Source: Candidatus Saccharimonadota bacterium (GTDB lineage: Bacteria; Patescibacteriota; Saccharimonadia; Saccharimonadales; UBA7683). From it: a stretch of DNA of 7,454 nt. Made by a program: the position numbers and the translations under genes. Below, one piece after another: positions 1 to 6,692 of this stretch (its first letter is position 1; each line of letters starts with the position of its first letter). The DNA lies in assembly GCA_018061375.1 (NCBI GenBank), contig JAGOUG010000041.1, forward strand, positions 1-7,454. The letters run 5' to 3'. The notes beneath the pieces are model-generated. The model had not been told where the DNA came from. It did no database searches and worked only from the letters and a program-made list of their open reading frames with translations.

Positions 1-3000
1 CTGAGCATTATGCTCATTTGCATTCGTTATGAGTGCCTGAAACACAGTGTGCATTAAAAATTCAGATGCGGGTATATCTAGGTCACTTGGTACTTGATTT
101 CTGAAGTTTGTCACACCAACTTCAGAAACAGTTTGGTCTATCACCGAAGAAACTTTAACCGATACATTTAATCCAAGTGAAGTATCACCCGCCTGAAGCA
201 TTGCCACAAGCGTAAACTTTTGTAATAAATTATCAAGTTCTTTAGTACCTTCAAGAATGAACTTTGATGAATCTGCGGGTAAGTTATCAGTTGGTAGATT
301 TTTTAGCGCTTCTAAATCAGGAGTAATAGAATTATGGGCTTCTGCTATATACCGCGCCCGTGCTGAATCTAAAGATACATGGTAGTCCGTAAGTTGCTCA
401 TCACGCCGCTGATCATTTTTGTAGCGCGCAGTCAAATAGATAGACGTATAGAGTGCTACTGAGACTATTAAAGCAATAAGCAGCTGAGTGAGAACTTGTA
501 CCAAACTTATATCAACACGAATTACCGTGGCTAATATCAGGTTAATTAACAGCAGCAACACAACTGCAGATACCGCGGGTATCAGAAAGCCCGATCGTAG
601 CAAAGAGGTCTCTTTATACTCTAGCTCACTCGGCTGCTTAATCTGAGTAACCATTGAATTCTCCTCAATACCAGTAATCAGTTTCTTGGCAGTTTGTTCA
701 AGTGGATGAAGTGCGGTAGTAAACTGGACCTGAGCAGTACTTTCTTTTGGTAACAACGAGATACCACCACTAATAATTGTCAGCGGTGTACGCAGGTAGT
801 GACTAGCCAGTGCAAGGAAGCTCTTTTTTTCTTCAGCAAGCAGCTTTTTTCTAGCCAGAAGTACGCGAGATTGGCTGGCCGCTACATATGAATGGTAAGC
901 ACGAACAATCGCCTGAATAGTCAGTATGGCGAGGAGGATAATTATTATCCACGGGAAGCCTGCTGCAAGTTGACTTGTACTGATTCCAACAGCACAAGCA
1001 AACTTAGTAAACGCATGAGTCAGGTTGTTGCTGCCTGGCACTACTGTGGCACACCCGGTATTGGAAATCTTTACATTATTGCGGTACGAACCAAATAACT
1101 GCACAGTTTGGTTTGTCAGAGGCAAGACCGATTCAATAGAACTAGTCGGATCAGTATTTGGGGTGAACCACGGGGAATTTTTTGGCTTAGATGAAGGAAT
1201 CTCGGTATTAGACTGACTACTAGGTCCATCGGTGGGTTGGTTGAGTCCCTCTGTACCTAAGTTCAAGCCAATGTACTGAGCGGCGTTGTTAATTGGCCAT
1301 GTATACATTTCTAGTAGTAGCATCTCCTGCAGGTCTGGTGAAGCTGCACCCGTAATCCAAGCCTCGACCTGTATCTGAAGCATAAACTGGACCATGTCTG
1401 GGTCGGTCAGTGAATTCGGGCTATTGGCGATTGCTGATATAGGGAATGAAACCGCCCCAAATGTTGCCTGCTGGTCTATATTACTTGCCACCTGAACTGT
1501 TATGTCAAGGTCATTATGCGCGCCGACGCCGAGGCCAATAGCGCTTACGCAGTTAAATATATTACTATAGGGTGTACTGGCGACAAACTGATCAAAGTCT
1601 ACCTCAACGGTTGAGTAGTCGATACAGACTACCGCACATGCTTGTGGATTGTATCCAGATATATCACTTGCCACCACAAGGCATCCGGGCTGACCATTTA
1701 ATGATACACTCTGCACCGTGGTGTTCTTTGGAATAGCTATCATCTGCATATAGCGGAACTCACCAAAATCATTCAGACTAGTTGGATTTCCATCCGGGTA
1801 TACCACTGGGCCATAGTTAGTTGTTCGTACGCTATATACGCCAGTTCCCCCGGCTATGATACCCGGCGAAGGTACGGTAACTGTAGTTGCCAGATCACCA
1901 ACATACTGACAGTCTAAACTGGTTTGTGTATCATACTGGTTTACGGCTCGATATTCGAGATACTCCGCGATACGATCAGAGTTCAGTACATCGGGTGGAA
2001 GATGCTGCACCCTTACAATACCTGCCAATGCTTGTCCAGGAAGCGTATAGGTAGCAGGGATCGATATGCGCAGATTCTGCCCGGGTTCAAGTGTCCCCTC
2101 CCAGAAAAACACTGCGCCCATACTATTAGAGCCTGGTATGTTATGACTGATATGACTTGTAGAGTCTGCAGTACCACCGATAGTCAATGCATTTAAATCG
2201 TATACATCTGTTAGATTGCTGAGTCCACTGGAAAGTGCCTCATAGCTTAATATCATTTCGTGTAACGCCTCAGTGCCATTATTGTTGACCTGTATCGTCC
2301 ATTCGCCGGTAGATCCACTGACATAACACCTGTCACTATCTATTCCGGTATCGAGCGTGACCCCAAGATTCACATCTTCGGGTACTAAGTTGCCCATAGG
2401 AGTAGTCGAACCGTACGTACCACTGCCCAAATCGGCAGTTGCTGTAACTGTCAGGTGAGTATAACTGGTACCCGGCACAGTCACAGCTACCGTCTCAGCA
2501 TTTGAGCTACTTTTAGTCACGGTAACCGTACCAACCAGTTCCGTGCCGTCCATCCCATGTTGAACCTCAACTCCATCAAGCACCAATAATCGGTCATTAT
2601 GCCGAGATGGGTTTGAATAAAACTCGAGTCTATAATTACCAGCCGCAAGTGAAGCGCCTAGCTCAACGTTAACCTGAGTATCACCCGATACCTGCGCGGT
2701 GCTTCTAATGAGTGGCGCTTCAAGTGGTATATTAGAGTAATCGCCTATATTCAGTCCGTTGTCTTCGTATATATTACCCAGTACTGTAGCTCCAAAAAAA
2801 CTAATCGCATAATCTAAGTGGTAAAAATAATTTCGATCAGAAGGCCCTACTCCGCCGATTTTACCGACATCTTGATAGCCACTGTTGGTACTGGATATTC
2901 CAGTGTGAACACTACCCTCATGCTTCAGGTTATGCGTACGAGTGCTATCTGTGCCAAAAAAATTACCTGTTGCATCTATCGTAGCGCCAACTTCAATCAT

Positions 3001-3600
3001 ACTGGTACTATTTGTTGATTCCATTCCTGCGAAGACGTTATCTGTTATAGTAACGGCCCCACCCGATGGGTATCCTGTTGAGACCCAACTAAACTGGGAT
3101 GAACCCCAGTTAGAAACAATATTAATGCCATCGAGCGTACCAAAATAATTACAATGCACTGTAGTGCCACCGTATCCATAAACTGATGCACCAGCACCAA
3201 ACGCTAAACCTCTCACTTCACTAGAGCTTGCAAGGCTCAGTGTGGCATAGTCCCCGCTCGCTGGGGCAATCGCAATTTTTGGGGCGGAACTACCGCCCTG
3301 ACAGTACAGGCTTGAGCCCGGCTGTGAAAACCCATCGACCAAGGTTTGCCTAGAAAGCGACGGCAAGTGCGATTGAAGCTCTATTATATGCTGATTTGAA
3401 CCGGAAATATTAAATTCTATAATATGTGGTGCACCACCGTCCGCATTTGCATCTATAACTGCCTGGCGAAGACTTCCTACGCCTGAATCATTTGTATTTG
3501 TGACTAAGAATGAAGCCGCAAAGCTCGACTGCGAATGAAAAACGAAGCTTACTAAAGCCACTATTGCTACTGCTACTATTTTTCTATATTTTTGTCTCAT
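1..3600 (-). CDS. Giant surface-sensing histidine kinase: CSLREA/beta-helix/DUF11-like ectodomain fused to tandem HisKA segments (3' end off window)
   Basis: An ATG at 3598-3600 opens 1,200 stop-free codons that leave the window, so the C-terminus is missing. An in-frame TAA 15 nt upstream makes this the earliest ATG. Residues 1-28 are a signal peptide (basic MRQKYRK, hydrophobic core, SFA cleavage site). Residues 31-52 match the CSLREA N-terminal motif (TNTNDSG, GSLRQA). Beta-helix hallmarks follow: DGFSQPG (89-95), CNYFGT (150-155), NFFGTD (213-218), IGG (248-250). Ig/DUF11-like modules span about 290-720, then a Ser/Pro/Thr-rich linker (785-822). TM1 is 882-899. HisKA 1 (915-985) carries ASHYLRTPL with His934. 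TM2 and TM3 are about 1004-1027 and 1033-1057. A degenerate second HisKA (1080-1140) has AHNSITP with His1089. LITNANEH (1190-1197) resembles a HATPase N-box, Asn1193. G boxes would lie beyond the edge. I infer a membrane sensor kinase; ligand unknown. The start lacks a well-spaced Shine-Dalgarno (AGGGA, 2 nt away). Confidence 0.88.
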   Translation of the reverse strand, partial: MRQKYRKIVAVAIVALVSFVFHSQSSFAASFLVTNTNDSGVGSLRQAVIDANADGGAPHIIEFNISGSNQHIIELQSHLPSLSRQTLVDGFSQPGSSLYCQGGSSAPKIAIAPASGDYATLSLASSSEVRGLAFGAGASVYGYGGTTVHCNYFGTLDGINIVSNWGSSQFSWVSTGYPSGGAVTITDNVFAGMESTNSTSMIEVGATIDATGNFFGTDSTRTHNLKHEGSVHTGISSTNSGYQDVGKIGGVGPSDRNYFYHLDYAISFFGATVLGNIYEDNGLNIGDYSNIPLEAPLIRSTAQVSGDTQVNVELGASLAAGNYRLEFYSNPSRHNDRLLVLDGVEVQHGMDGTELVGTVTVTKSSSNAETVAVTVPGTSYTHLTVTATADLGSGTYGSTTPMGNLVPEDVNLGVTLDTGIDSDRCYVSGSTGEWTIQVNNNGTEALHEMILSYEALSSGLSNLTDVYDLNALTIGGTADSTSHISHNIPGSNSMGAVFFWEGTLEPGQNLRISIPATYTLPGQALAGIVRVQHLPPDVLNSDRIAEYLEYRAVNQYDTQTSLDCQYVGDLATTVTVPSPGIIAGGTGVYSVRTTNYGPVVYPDGNPTSLNDFGEFRYMQMIAIPKNTTVQSVSLNGQPGCLVVASDISGYNPQACAVVCIDYSTVEVDFDQFVASTPYSNIFNCVSAIGLGVGAHNDLDITVQVASNIDQQATFGAVSFPISAIANSPNSLTDPDMVQFMLQIQVEAWITGAASPDLQEMLLLEMYTWPINNAAQYIGLNLGTEGLNQPTDGPSSQSNTEIPSSKPKNSPWFTPNTDPTSSIESVLPLTNQTVQLFGSYRNNVKISNTGCATVVPGSNNLTHAFTKFACAVGISTSQLAAGFPWIIIILLAILTIQAIVRAYHSYVAASQSRVLLARKKLLAEEKKSFLALASHYLRTPLTIISGGISLLPKESTAQVQFTTALHPLEQTAKKLITGIEENSMVTQIKQPSELEYKETSLLRSGFLIPAVSAVVLLLLINLILATVIRVDISLVQVLTQLLIALIVSVALYTSIYLTARYKNDQRRDEQLTDYHVSLDSARARYIAEAHNSITPDLEALKNLPTDNLPADSSKFILEGTKELDNLLQKFTLVAMLQAGDTSLGLNVSVKVSSVIDQTVSEVGVTNFRNQVPSDLDIPASEFLMHTVFQALITNANEHNAQ

Positions 3601-3649
3601 GTTCCCTAGGGTTTATTCTAAGGAGCTGCGATGGTGGATATCATTTTTT

Positions 3650-3678
3650 ATTATAGTACCTTAATTTATTAAACACAA
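3650..3678 (-). promoter_or_regulatory. Sigma70-type promoter for the giant kinase gene
   Basis: On the minus strand TTGTGT (3673-3678) and a perfect TATAAT (3650-3655) are separated by exactly 17 nt. Transcription would begin near 3643, giving a leader of about 43 nt. The -35 box begins only 13 nt past the trehalase stop codon. No terminator is visible between the two genes, so read-through from trehalase may add to expression from this promoter. Confidence 0.7.
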
Positions 3679-3691
3679 GCGTGACGACAAC

Positions 3692-4957
3692 TCATTTACT
3701 ATCTATATAATCTTGGCATAAGCGTTCAAAAACTGCGTTTGTCCACCCGAATCCAGTTTGAGATGGATATAAGCCTTCTACTGGAGGTTTATCTGGGTCA
3801 ACGACATTGTACTTCTCTAAAAACTCACCGTGCATAGTAAACCAATTGAGGTTTGTTTTAAGCCACTTTTTAGCGATTCTCTGAGCTTCTTTATGATACC
3901 CATATCGTTCCAACCCTTTCACTACAAAAAAGTGAAGTGGAGCCCAGCCGTTAGGGTATGCCCACTGTGCGGCAGTCTTCTGAGAAAGTATCAACTGCAG
4001 TGCAGAATCTTCAGTCGTAGCCAGGCCTCCTTTGAATTCAAACCTGTTTAAGTCTTTTACAAGCTTTGCTGCCTGATCTTTTGTGGCAAGCCCTGCCCAT
4101 AACGTGGTATACGCTGCCAAAGAAGCTACCTGACTCTGCGCCTCCTTTTTATAGTTGTAATCAAAAAATGAATCGCGACGGTCATTCCACATAAGTTCGT
4201 TGATAGTTTTTTTGCGCTTCAGGGCTTTGGTGTGCCACTGCCTTGCCTCTTCTGGTTTATTAAGTAGCTCTGCGGCTTTTTCAAAGTCAGATTCATACTT
4301 ATATAGGTACACGTTCAGGTCTATCGGTAGATAATCGAGACACTTTCGCCCAAACCGCGTGGTCATGTCCCAGCCGCTCTCTGCTTCGGCTAAATCATGC
4401 ACAACGTTAATGTCGTAATATCGGCTCAGGCCAATATGCACCAGGTGATCGTACGGCTTCTGAGTGCCCATCCAAACTGTTTCGTATTCTTTTTTTGCGT
4501 ACTTAATTGCCTGTTCAAACCAGCGTTTGTCTAGTGAATACGCCTCATAGACGTCAAATATAAAGCTAGTTAGAAGTGGTGGCTGCGAATGTGCTAATAA
4601 AAAAGTTTTATTAGCGTTTGGGACCATCCCGTACTGATCAATTAGATGAAACAGATTATCTAGTATGCCGGTAACCAACTCTTTGTTTTTTTGATCTTTC
4701 AGCATCCCCTGGACCATAAAATAGGAATCCCAGTAATACATCTCGTCAAACGTGAAGGTAGAGTTTGGATCATACGAAGGAACTAAATAGGGGTGAGGTA
4801 CACCAATTAAGGTATCTTTGCTAACTGTATTTGTACGTTTTAGGTGTTTCCAAAAACCTGCAATATAGTCACGTGCCGGCTTTAATTCGGCAGCACTCAT
4901 CACGCCCTGTTTATGAAACAGCTTCCTAAGTATCCGATTTTTTGTTTTTCGTATCAT
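3692..4957 (-). CDS. GH37-like trehalase, cytosolic
   Basis: Likely hydrolyses alpha,alpha-trehalose to two glucose molecules. Numbered from the ATG at 4957 (421 aa), family-37 landmarks appear in order. A degenerate signature 1 is FTFDEMYYWDSYF (70-79 and on), where PGGRF is replaced by STFTF. ESGWD follows, with Asp197 aligning to the general acid. Signature 2, QWAYPNGWAP, is at 331-340. EKYN has Glu381 aligning to the general base, and QTGFGWTN comes near the C-terminus. The usual GGGGEY before that last motif is replaced by PPVEGLYP, so an active-site Glu may be shifted or lost. No signal peptide or TM segment is seen. It is shorter than the roughly 550-residue enterobacterial enzymes. 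The frame stays open to a TTG at 5089, but that extension translates the adjacent repeat and is probably not protein. AGAAGGG abuts the ATG at 4957. A start at 4900 (402 aa) is also possible. A related GH37/GH63-like alpha-glucosidase is the main alternative. Confidence 0.82.
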   Translation of the reverse strand: MIRKTKNRILRKLFHKQGVMSAAELKPARDYIAGFWKHLKRTNTVSKDTLIGVPHPYLVPSYDPNSTFTFDEMYYWDSYFMVQGMLKDQKNKELVTGILDNLFHLIDQYGMVPNANKTFLLAHSQPPLLTSFIFDVYEAYSLDKRWFEQAIKYAKKEYETVWMGTQKPYDHLVHIGLSRYYDINVVHDLAEAESGWDMTTRFGRKCLDYLPIDLNVYLYKYESDFEKAAELLNKPEEARQWHTKALKRKKTINELMWNDRRDSFFDYNYKKEAQSQVASLAAYTTLWAGLATKDQAAKLVKDLNRFEFKGGLATTEDSALQLILSQKTAAQWAYPNGWAPLHFFVVKGLERYGYHKEAQRIAKKWLKTNLNWFTMHGEFLEKYNVVDPDKPPVEGLYPSQTGFGWTNAVFERLCQDYIDSK

Positions 4958-4984
4958 CCCTTCTAGCCTACCACTCTCAGTGCT

Positions 4985-5015
4985 CAAATTCGAGTACCCC
5001 GAATTTGGCGGGGTA
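4985..5015 (-). other. Two mutually exclusive hairpins upstream of trehalase
   Basis: Hairpin A pairs 4985-4992 with 5000-5007 (8 bp, CAAATTCG with CGAATTTG, 7-nt loop). Hairpin B pairs 4995-5001 with 5009-5015 (7 bp, TACCCCG with CGGGGTA, 7-nt loop). They share bases, so only one can form at a time. They end 28 nt before the preferred start codon. This could be a leader switch, or a further palindromic relic of the neighbouring repeat element. Confidence 0.45.
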
Positions 5016-5021
5016 TGAAGA

Positions 5022-5050
5022 ATTAGTACATGGGTCTTGTGACCTGTCAT
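5022..5050 (-). promoter_or_regulatory. Weak candidate promoter for trehalase, partly inside the repeat edge
   Basis: ATGACA (5045-5050, five of six matches to TTGACA) lies at the outer edge of the left inverted repeat. A 17-nt spacer separates it from ACTAAT (5022-5027, four of six matches to TATAAT). The predicted start near 5015 gives a leader of about 60 nt containing the 4985-5015 hairpins. The match is weak and no better promoter was seen upstream of trehalase. Confidence 0.3.
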
Positions 5051-5075
5051 CCCGGAATCCGATCCGGGGTCCAGT
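5045..5075 (-). repeat. Left palindromic repeat copy
   Basis: Inverted relative to the copy at 5316-5346. Its core folds as CCCGGA (5051-5056) with TCCGGG (5063-5068) around a 6-nt loop. The flanks GTCATCCCG and TCCAGT are shared with the other copy. Its translation is what extends the trehalase frame upstream. Confidence 0.75.
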
Positions 5076-5126
5076 AAAAAAATAATCAACCTCCCGCCGC
5101 AACTACGTAAAAACCCGAAACGGAGG

Positions 5127-5210
5127 CACCGCTCATGTCCCTGCTGACGAGGACGTGTTTGATCCGCCAGTAGGCGGAGAGTCCCGCAGGCTACAGAGAG
5201 ATGAGCGGTG
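5127..5210. other. Nested multi-stem structure, candidate structured RNA or DNA fold
   Basis: Four nested helices are visible. P1 is a perfect 10 bp, 5127-5136 (CACCGCTCAT) with 5201-5210. P2 is 5140-5144 (CCTGC) with 5186-5190. P3 is 5151-5154 (GGAC) with 5181-5184. P4 is a 6-bp stem, 5163-5168 (TCCGCC) with 5173-5178, closed by an AGTA tetraloop. An alternative pairs 5137-5140 with 5151-5154 instead of P3. The strand of any transcript is unknown, and no known RNA family is recognised. Confidence 0.5.
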
Positions 5211-5251
5211 ATGGAGTATCGAGTGTTTTACACACTAGTTGCTTGTTTTAC

Positions 5252-5274
5252 CTTACTTTTGCGCCAAAAGTGAG
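5252..5274. other. 10-bp hairpin inside the repeat element
   Basis: CTTACTTTTG (5252-5261) pairs with CAAAAGTGAG (5265-5274) around a 3-nt loop, with one wobble pair. There is no U-tract right after the stem on either strand, so a terminator role is not favoured. Confidence 0.5.
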
Positions 5275-5315
5275 AACAAAAGACAAAAAATAATTCGCTT
5301 TGCTCAAATACGTAA

Positions 5316-5346
5316 ACTGGATCCCGTATCGAGTACGGGATGACGG
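5316..5346 (+). repeat. Right palindromic repeat copy
   Basis: Reads ACTGGATCCCG then CGGGATGACGG. Its core folds as CCCGTA (5323-5328) with TACGGG (5334-5339) around a 5-nt loop. Compared with the left copy, both sides of the stem have changed together, so pairing is kept while sequence differs. Confidence 0.75.
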
Positions 5347-5360
5347 AAAATGGAATAATC

Positions 5361-5386
5361 AAAAACCCCAGATGTTAATCTGGAGT
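5361..5386 (-). terminator. Rho-independent terminator of the helicase gene
   Basis: On the minus strand ACTCCAGA (5379-5386) pairs with TCTGGGGT (5365-5372) around TTAACA, giving 8 bp with one wobble. A run of T continues over 5361-5365. It lies 22 nt past the helicase stop codon. Confidence 0.82.
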
Positions 5387-5408
5387 TTAAGTTTGCAGAA
5401 GTAACTGT

Positions 5409-6632
5409 TTACTTACTTACAAAAGTTAGGGCATGACCGGTTGCACCAGCACGTCCAGCACGACCAACACGGTGCGTGTAGTCTTCGTACGTTTGTGGAA
5501 TAGCGTAGTTTATTACGTGTGTAATATCTTTTACATCGATACCACGAGCCGCAACATCAGTCGCTACCAAGATGTCGATATCACTCGCCTTAAAGCGGTT
5601 CAACGCACGTTGACGCTGACCTTGGCTTTTACCACCGTGAATTGCATCTGTTGCAAAGCCTCGGCCAGCAAGTTCTATAGCAAGACGCTCTACTGAACGC
5701 TGAGTTTCATCAAAAATGATTACTTTCTTCACAGCATCGTTAATAAGTGCATCATGAAGTTTTTCAATTTTATCTTCTTTAGAGTTGTAGTGTACAACGT
5801 TCTGGTGAACGTTATCACTCGTATCACTCGTTTTAACAGAAACCGTTACAGGATCGTTTGAGAAGGTCTGAATTAACTGACTTACTTTTGGTTCCATGGT
5901 TGCTGAAAAGAAGAATGATTGGCGCTCTGGCTTAAGGCTATCAAGAATGAAGCGTACATCTGGCAAGAAGCCCATGTCGAGCATCCTATCGACTTCATCA
6001 AGAACAATTTGGTCAAATGTTGCAAGGTGAAGCGTGCCACGCTCTAGGTGATCTTTAATACGTCCAGGCGTACCAATAACGACACGTGGTTTTGAACGTA
6101 GATCACGAAGTTGTGGACCCATTGGTGTTCCACCAATAAGTAGTACACCAGAAAGACCGCTGTTTTTAGCAATTGAACGAAGTTCATCTTCAATTTGCTG
6201 AGCAAGCTCGCGAGTTGGTGCAATTATAAGTGCTCGGCTATGCTGGTTTGTAAGTAGCTTATCGAGTACAGGTACTGCGAAGGCTGCTGTTTTACCAGTA
6301 CCAGTGTTGGCGATACCAATAACATCTTTGCCATCTAGGCCAAGTGGAATAGTCTGGTCTTGAATTGGTGAAGGTATTGTATACCCTTTTGCAGCCAAGT
6401 TATCTTTAATAAGCTGTGCCGCTTTGAAGTCAGCAAAAGTATGTACTGGCGTGTACTGTTCTTCCTCTTTAAATTGTGCCTCTCGGACGAATTTAGCTGG
6501 GTCGATGTACTGGCCTCGGCCTTTTACCATGTTACGAGATTTGTTACCGCCGCCGTTACCACGAAATCGTGAGTTACCGCCACCGTAAGAAGTACGTCGC
6601 TGTGGACGTGAACTGTAGTTGTTATAAGACAT
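5409..6632 (-). CDS. DEAD-box ATP-dependent RNA helicase (RhlE/CsdA-like)
   Basis: Couples ATP hydrolysis to RNA duplex unwinding in the cytoplasm, likely in ribosome assembly or mRNA turnover. All core motifs of its 407 residues are present in order: Q motif around SPIQ (88-91), motif I ANTGTGKT (108-115), Ia PTRELAQQ (139-146), GG (167-168), Ib TPGR (188-191), II DEVD (212-215), III SAT (243-245), IV VIIFDET (304-310), V ATDVAARGID (357-366), VI HRVGRAGRAG (387-396). Motif II is DEVD rather than DEAD, a conservative variant. Residues 1-40 are a disordered Ser/Tyr/Asn/Arg/Gly tract with RGN and GGGN pieces. The protein stops 11 residues after motif VI, so it has no basic C-terminal tail and the N-terminal tract may supply extra RNA contacts. 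An AAAAGGA Shine-Dalgarno lies about 10 nt before the ATG. It has its own promoter and terminator, so it is probably monocistronic. No specific gene symbol is justified. Confidence 0.95.
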   Translation of the reverse strand: MSYNNYSSRPQRRTSYGGGNSRFRGNGGGNKSRNMVKGRGQYIDPAKFVREAQFKEEEQYTPVHTFADFKAAQLIKDNLAAKGYTIPSPIQDQTIPLGLDGKDVIGIANTGTGKTAAFAVPVLDKLLTNQHSRALIIAPTRELAQQIEDELRSIAKNSGLSGVLLIGGTPMGPQLRDLRSKPRVVIGTPGRIKDHLERGTLHLATFDQIVLDEVDRMLDMGFLPDVRFILDSLKPERQSFFFSATMEPKVSQLIQTFSNDPVTVSVKTSDTSDNVHQNVVHYNSKEDKIEKLHDALINDAVKKVIIFDETQRSVERLAIELAGRGFATDAIHGGKSQGQRQRALNRFKASDIDILVATDVAARGIDVKDITHVINYAIPQTYEDYTHRVGRAGRAGATGHALTFVSK

Positions 6633-6668
6633 AAAAATAGAATCCTTTTCGTTTAATTAGTCGATATG

Positions 6669-6692
6669 TCGATTGTTCAGTGATGAAATCGA
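6669..6692 (-). other. Small hairpin in the helicase leader
   Basis: TCGATT (6687-6692 on the minus strand) pairs with AATCGA (6669-6674) around a 12-nt loop, 36 nt before the start codon. A direct GTCGAT repeat (6660-6665 and 6668-6673) overlaps it. The stem is short and may be fortuitous. Confidence 0.25.

Larger units (their letters stand above)
5045..5346. mobile_element. Hairpin-rich non-coding element bounded by inverted palindromic repeats (MITE-like or composite REP-like)
   Basis: About 302 bp between the trehalase start region and the helicase terminator, with no convincing gene. Its two ends are inverted copies of one motif: TGTCATCCCG..GGTCCAGT on the left and ACTGGATCCCG..CGGGATGACGG on the right. 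The interior holds a nested 84-nt structure (5127-5210), a small hairpin (5222-5236) and a 10-bp hairpin (5252-5274), followed by an A-rich stretch. No transposase and no clear target-site duplication are visible. The right end lies 14 bp beyond the helicase terminator hairpin. It may be non-autonomous, or two palindromic repeats flanking older DNA. Confidence 0.6.

Noticed and set aside
892..3148. Several plus-strand open frames of 63-90 codons
   Set aside because: They lie opposite the long kinase frame, have no family resemblance, and are explained by the absence of stops on the other strand.
3601..3691. Terminator between trehalase and the kinase gene
   Set aside because: No GC-rich stem followed by a T-tract on the minus strand was found; only the CCCTAGGG palindrome (3604-3611) is present, which has no room for a loop.
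3830..4051. Plus-strand 73-codon open frame with CPLCG
   Set aside because: It lies antisense to the trehalase active-site region; a single Cys pair is not enough for a zinc ribbon and there is no ribosome binding site.
5048..5089. Hydrophobic start (MIIFLL) suggesting a signal peptide on the trehalase
   Set aside because: It begins at a TTG and translates the palindromic repeat. It has no basic n-region and a core too short for export.
5143..5154. CTGACGA resembling the hammerhead ribozyme CUGANGA core
   Set aside because: No GAAA box and no properly placed cleavage triplet with matching stems could be fitted in any circular permutation that I tried.
5045..5346. CRISPR array or insertion sequence
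   Set aside because: There are only two repeat copies, in inverted orientation and about 240 bp apart, with no transposase frame.
5433..5696. Plus-strand 87-codon open frame
   Set aside because: It is fully antisense to conserved helicase motifs V and VI, with low-complexity Thr/Ser/Val content and no recognisable domain.
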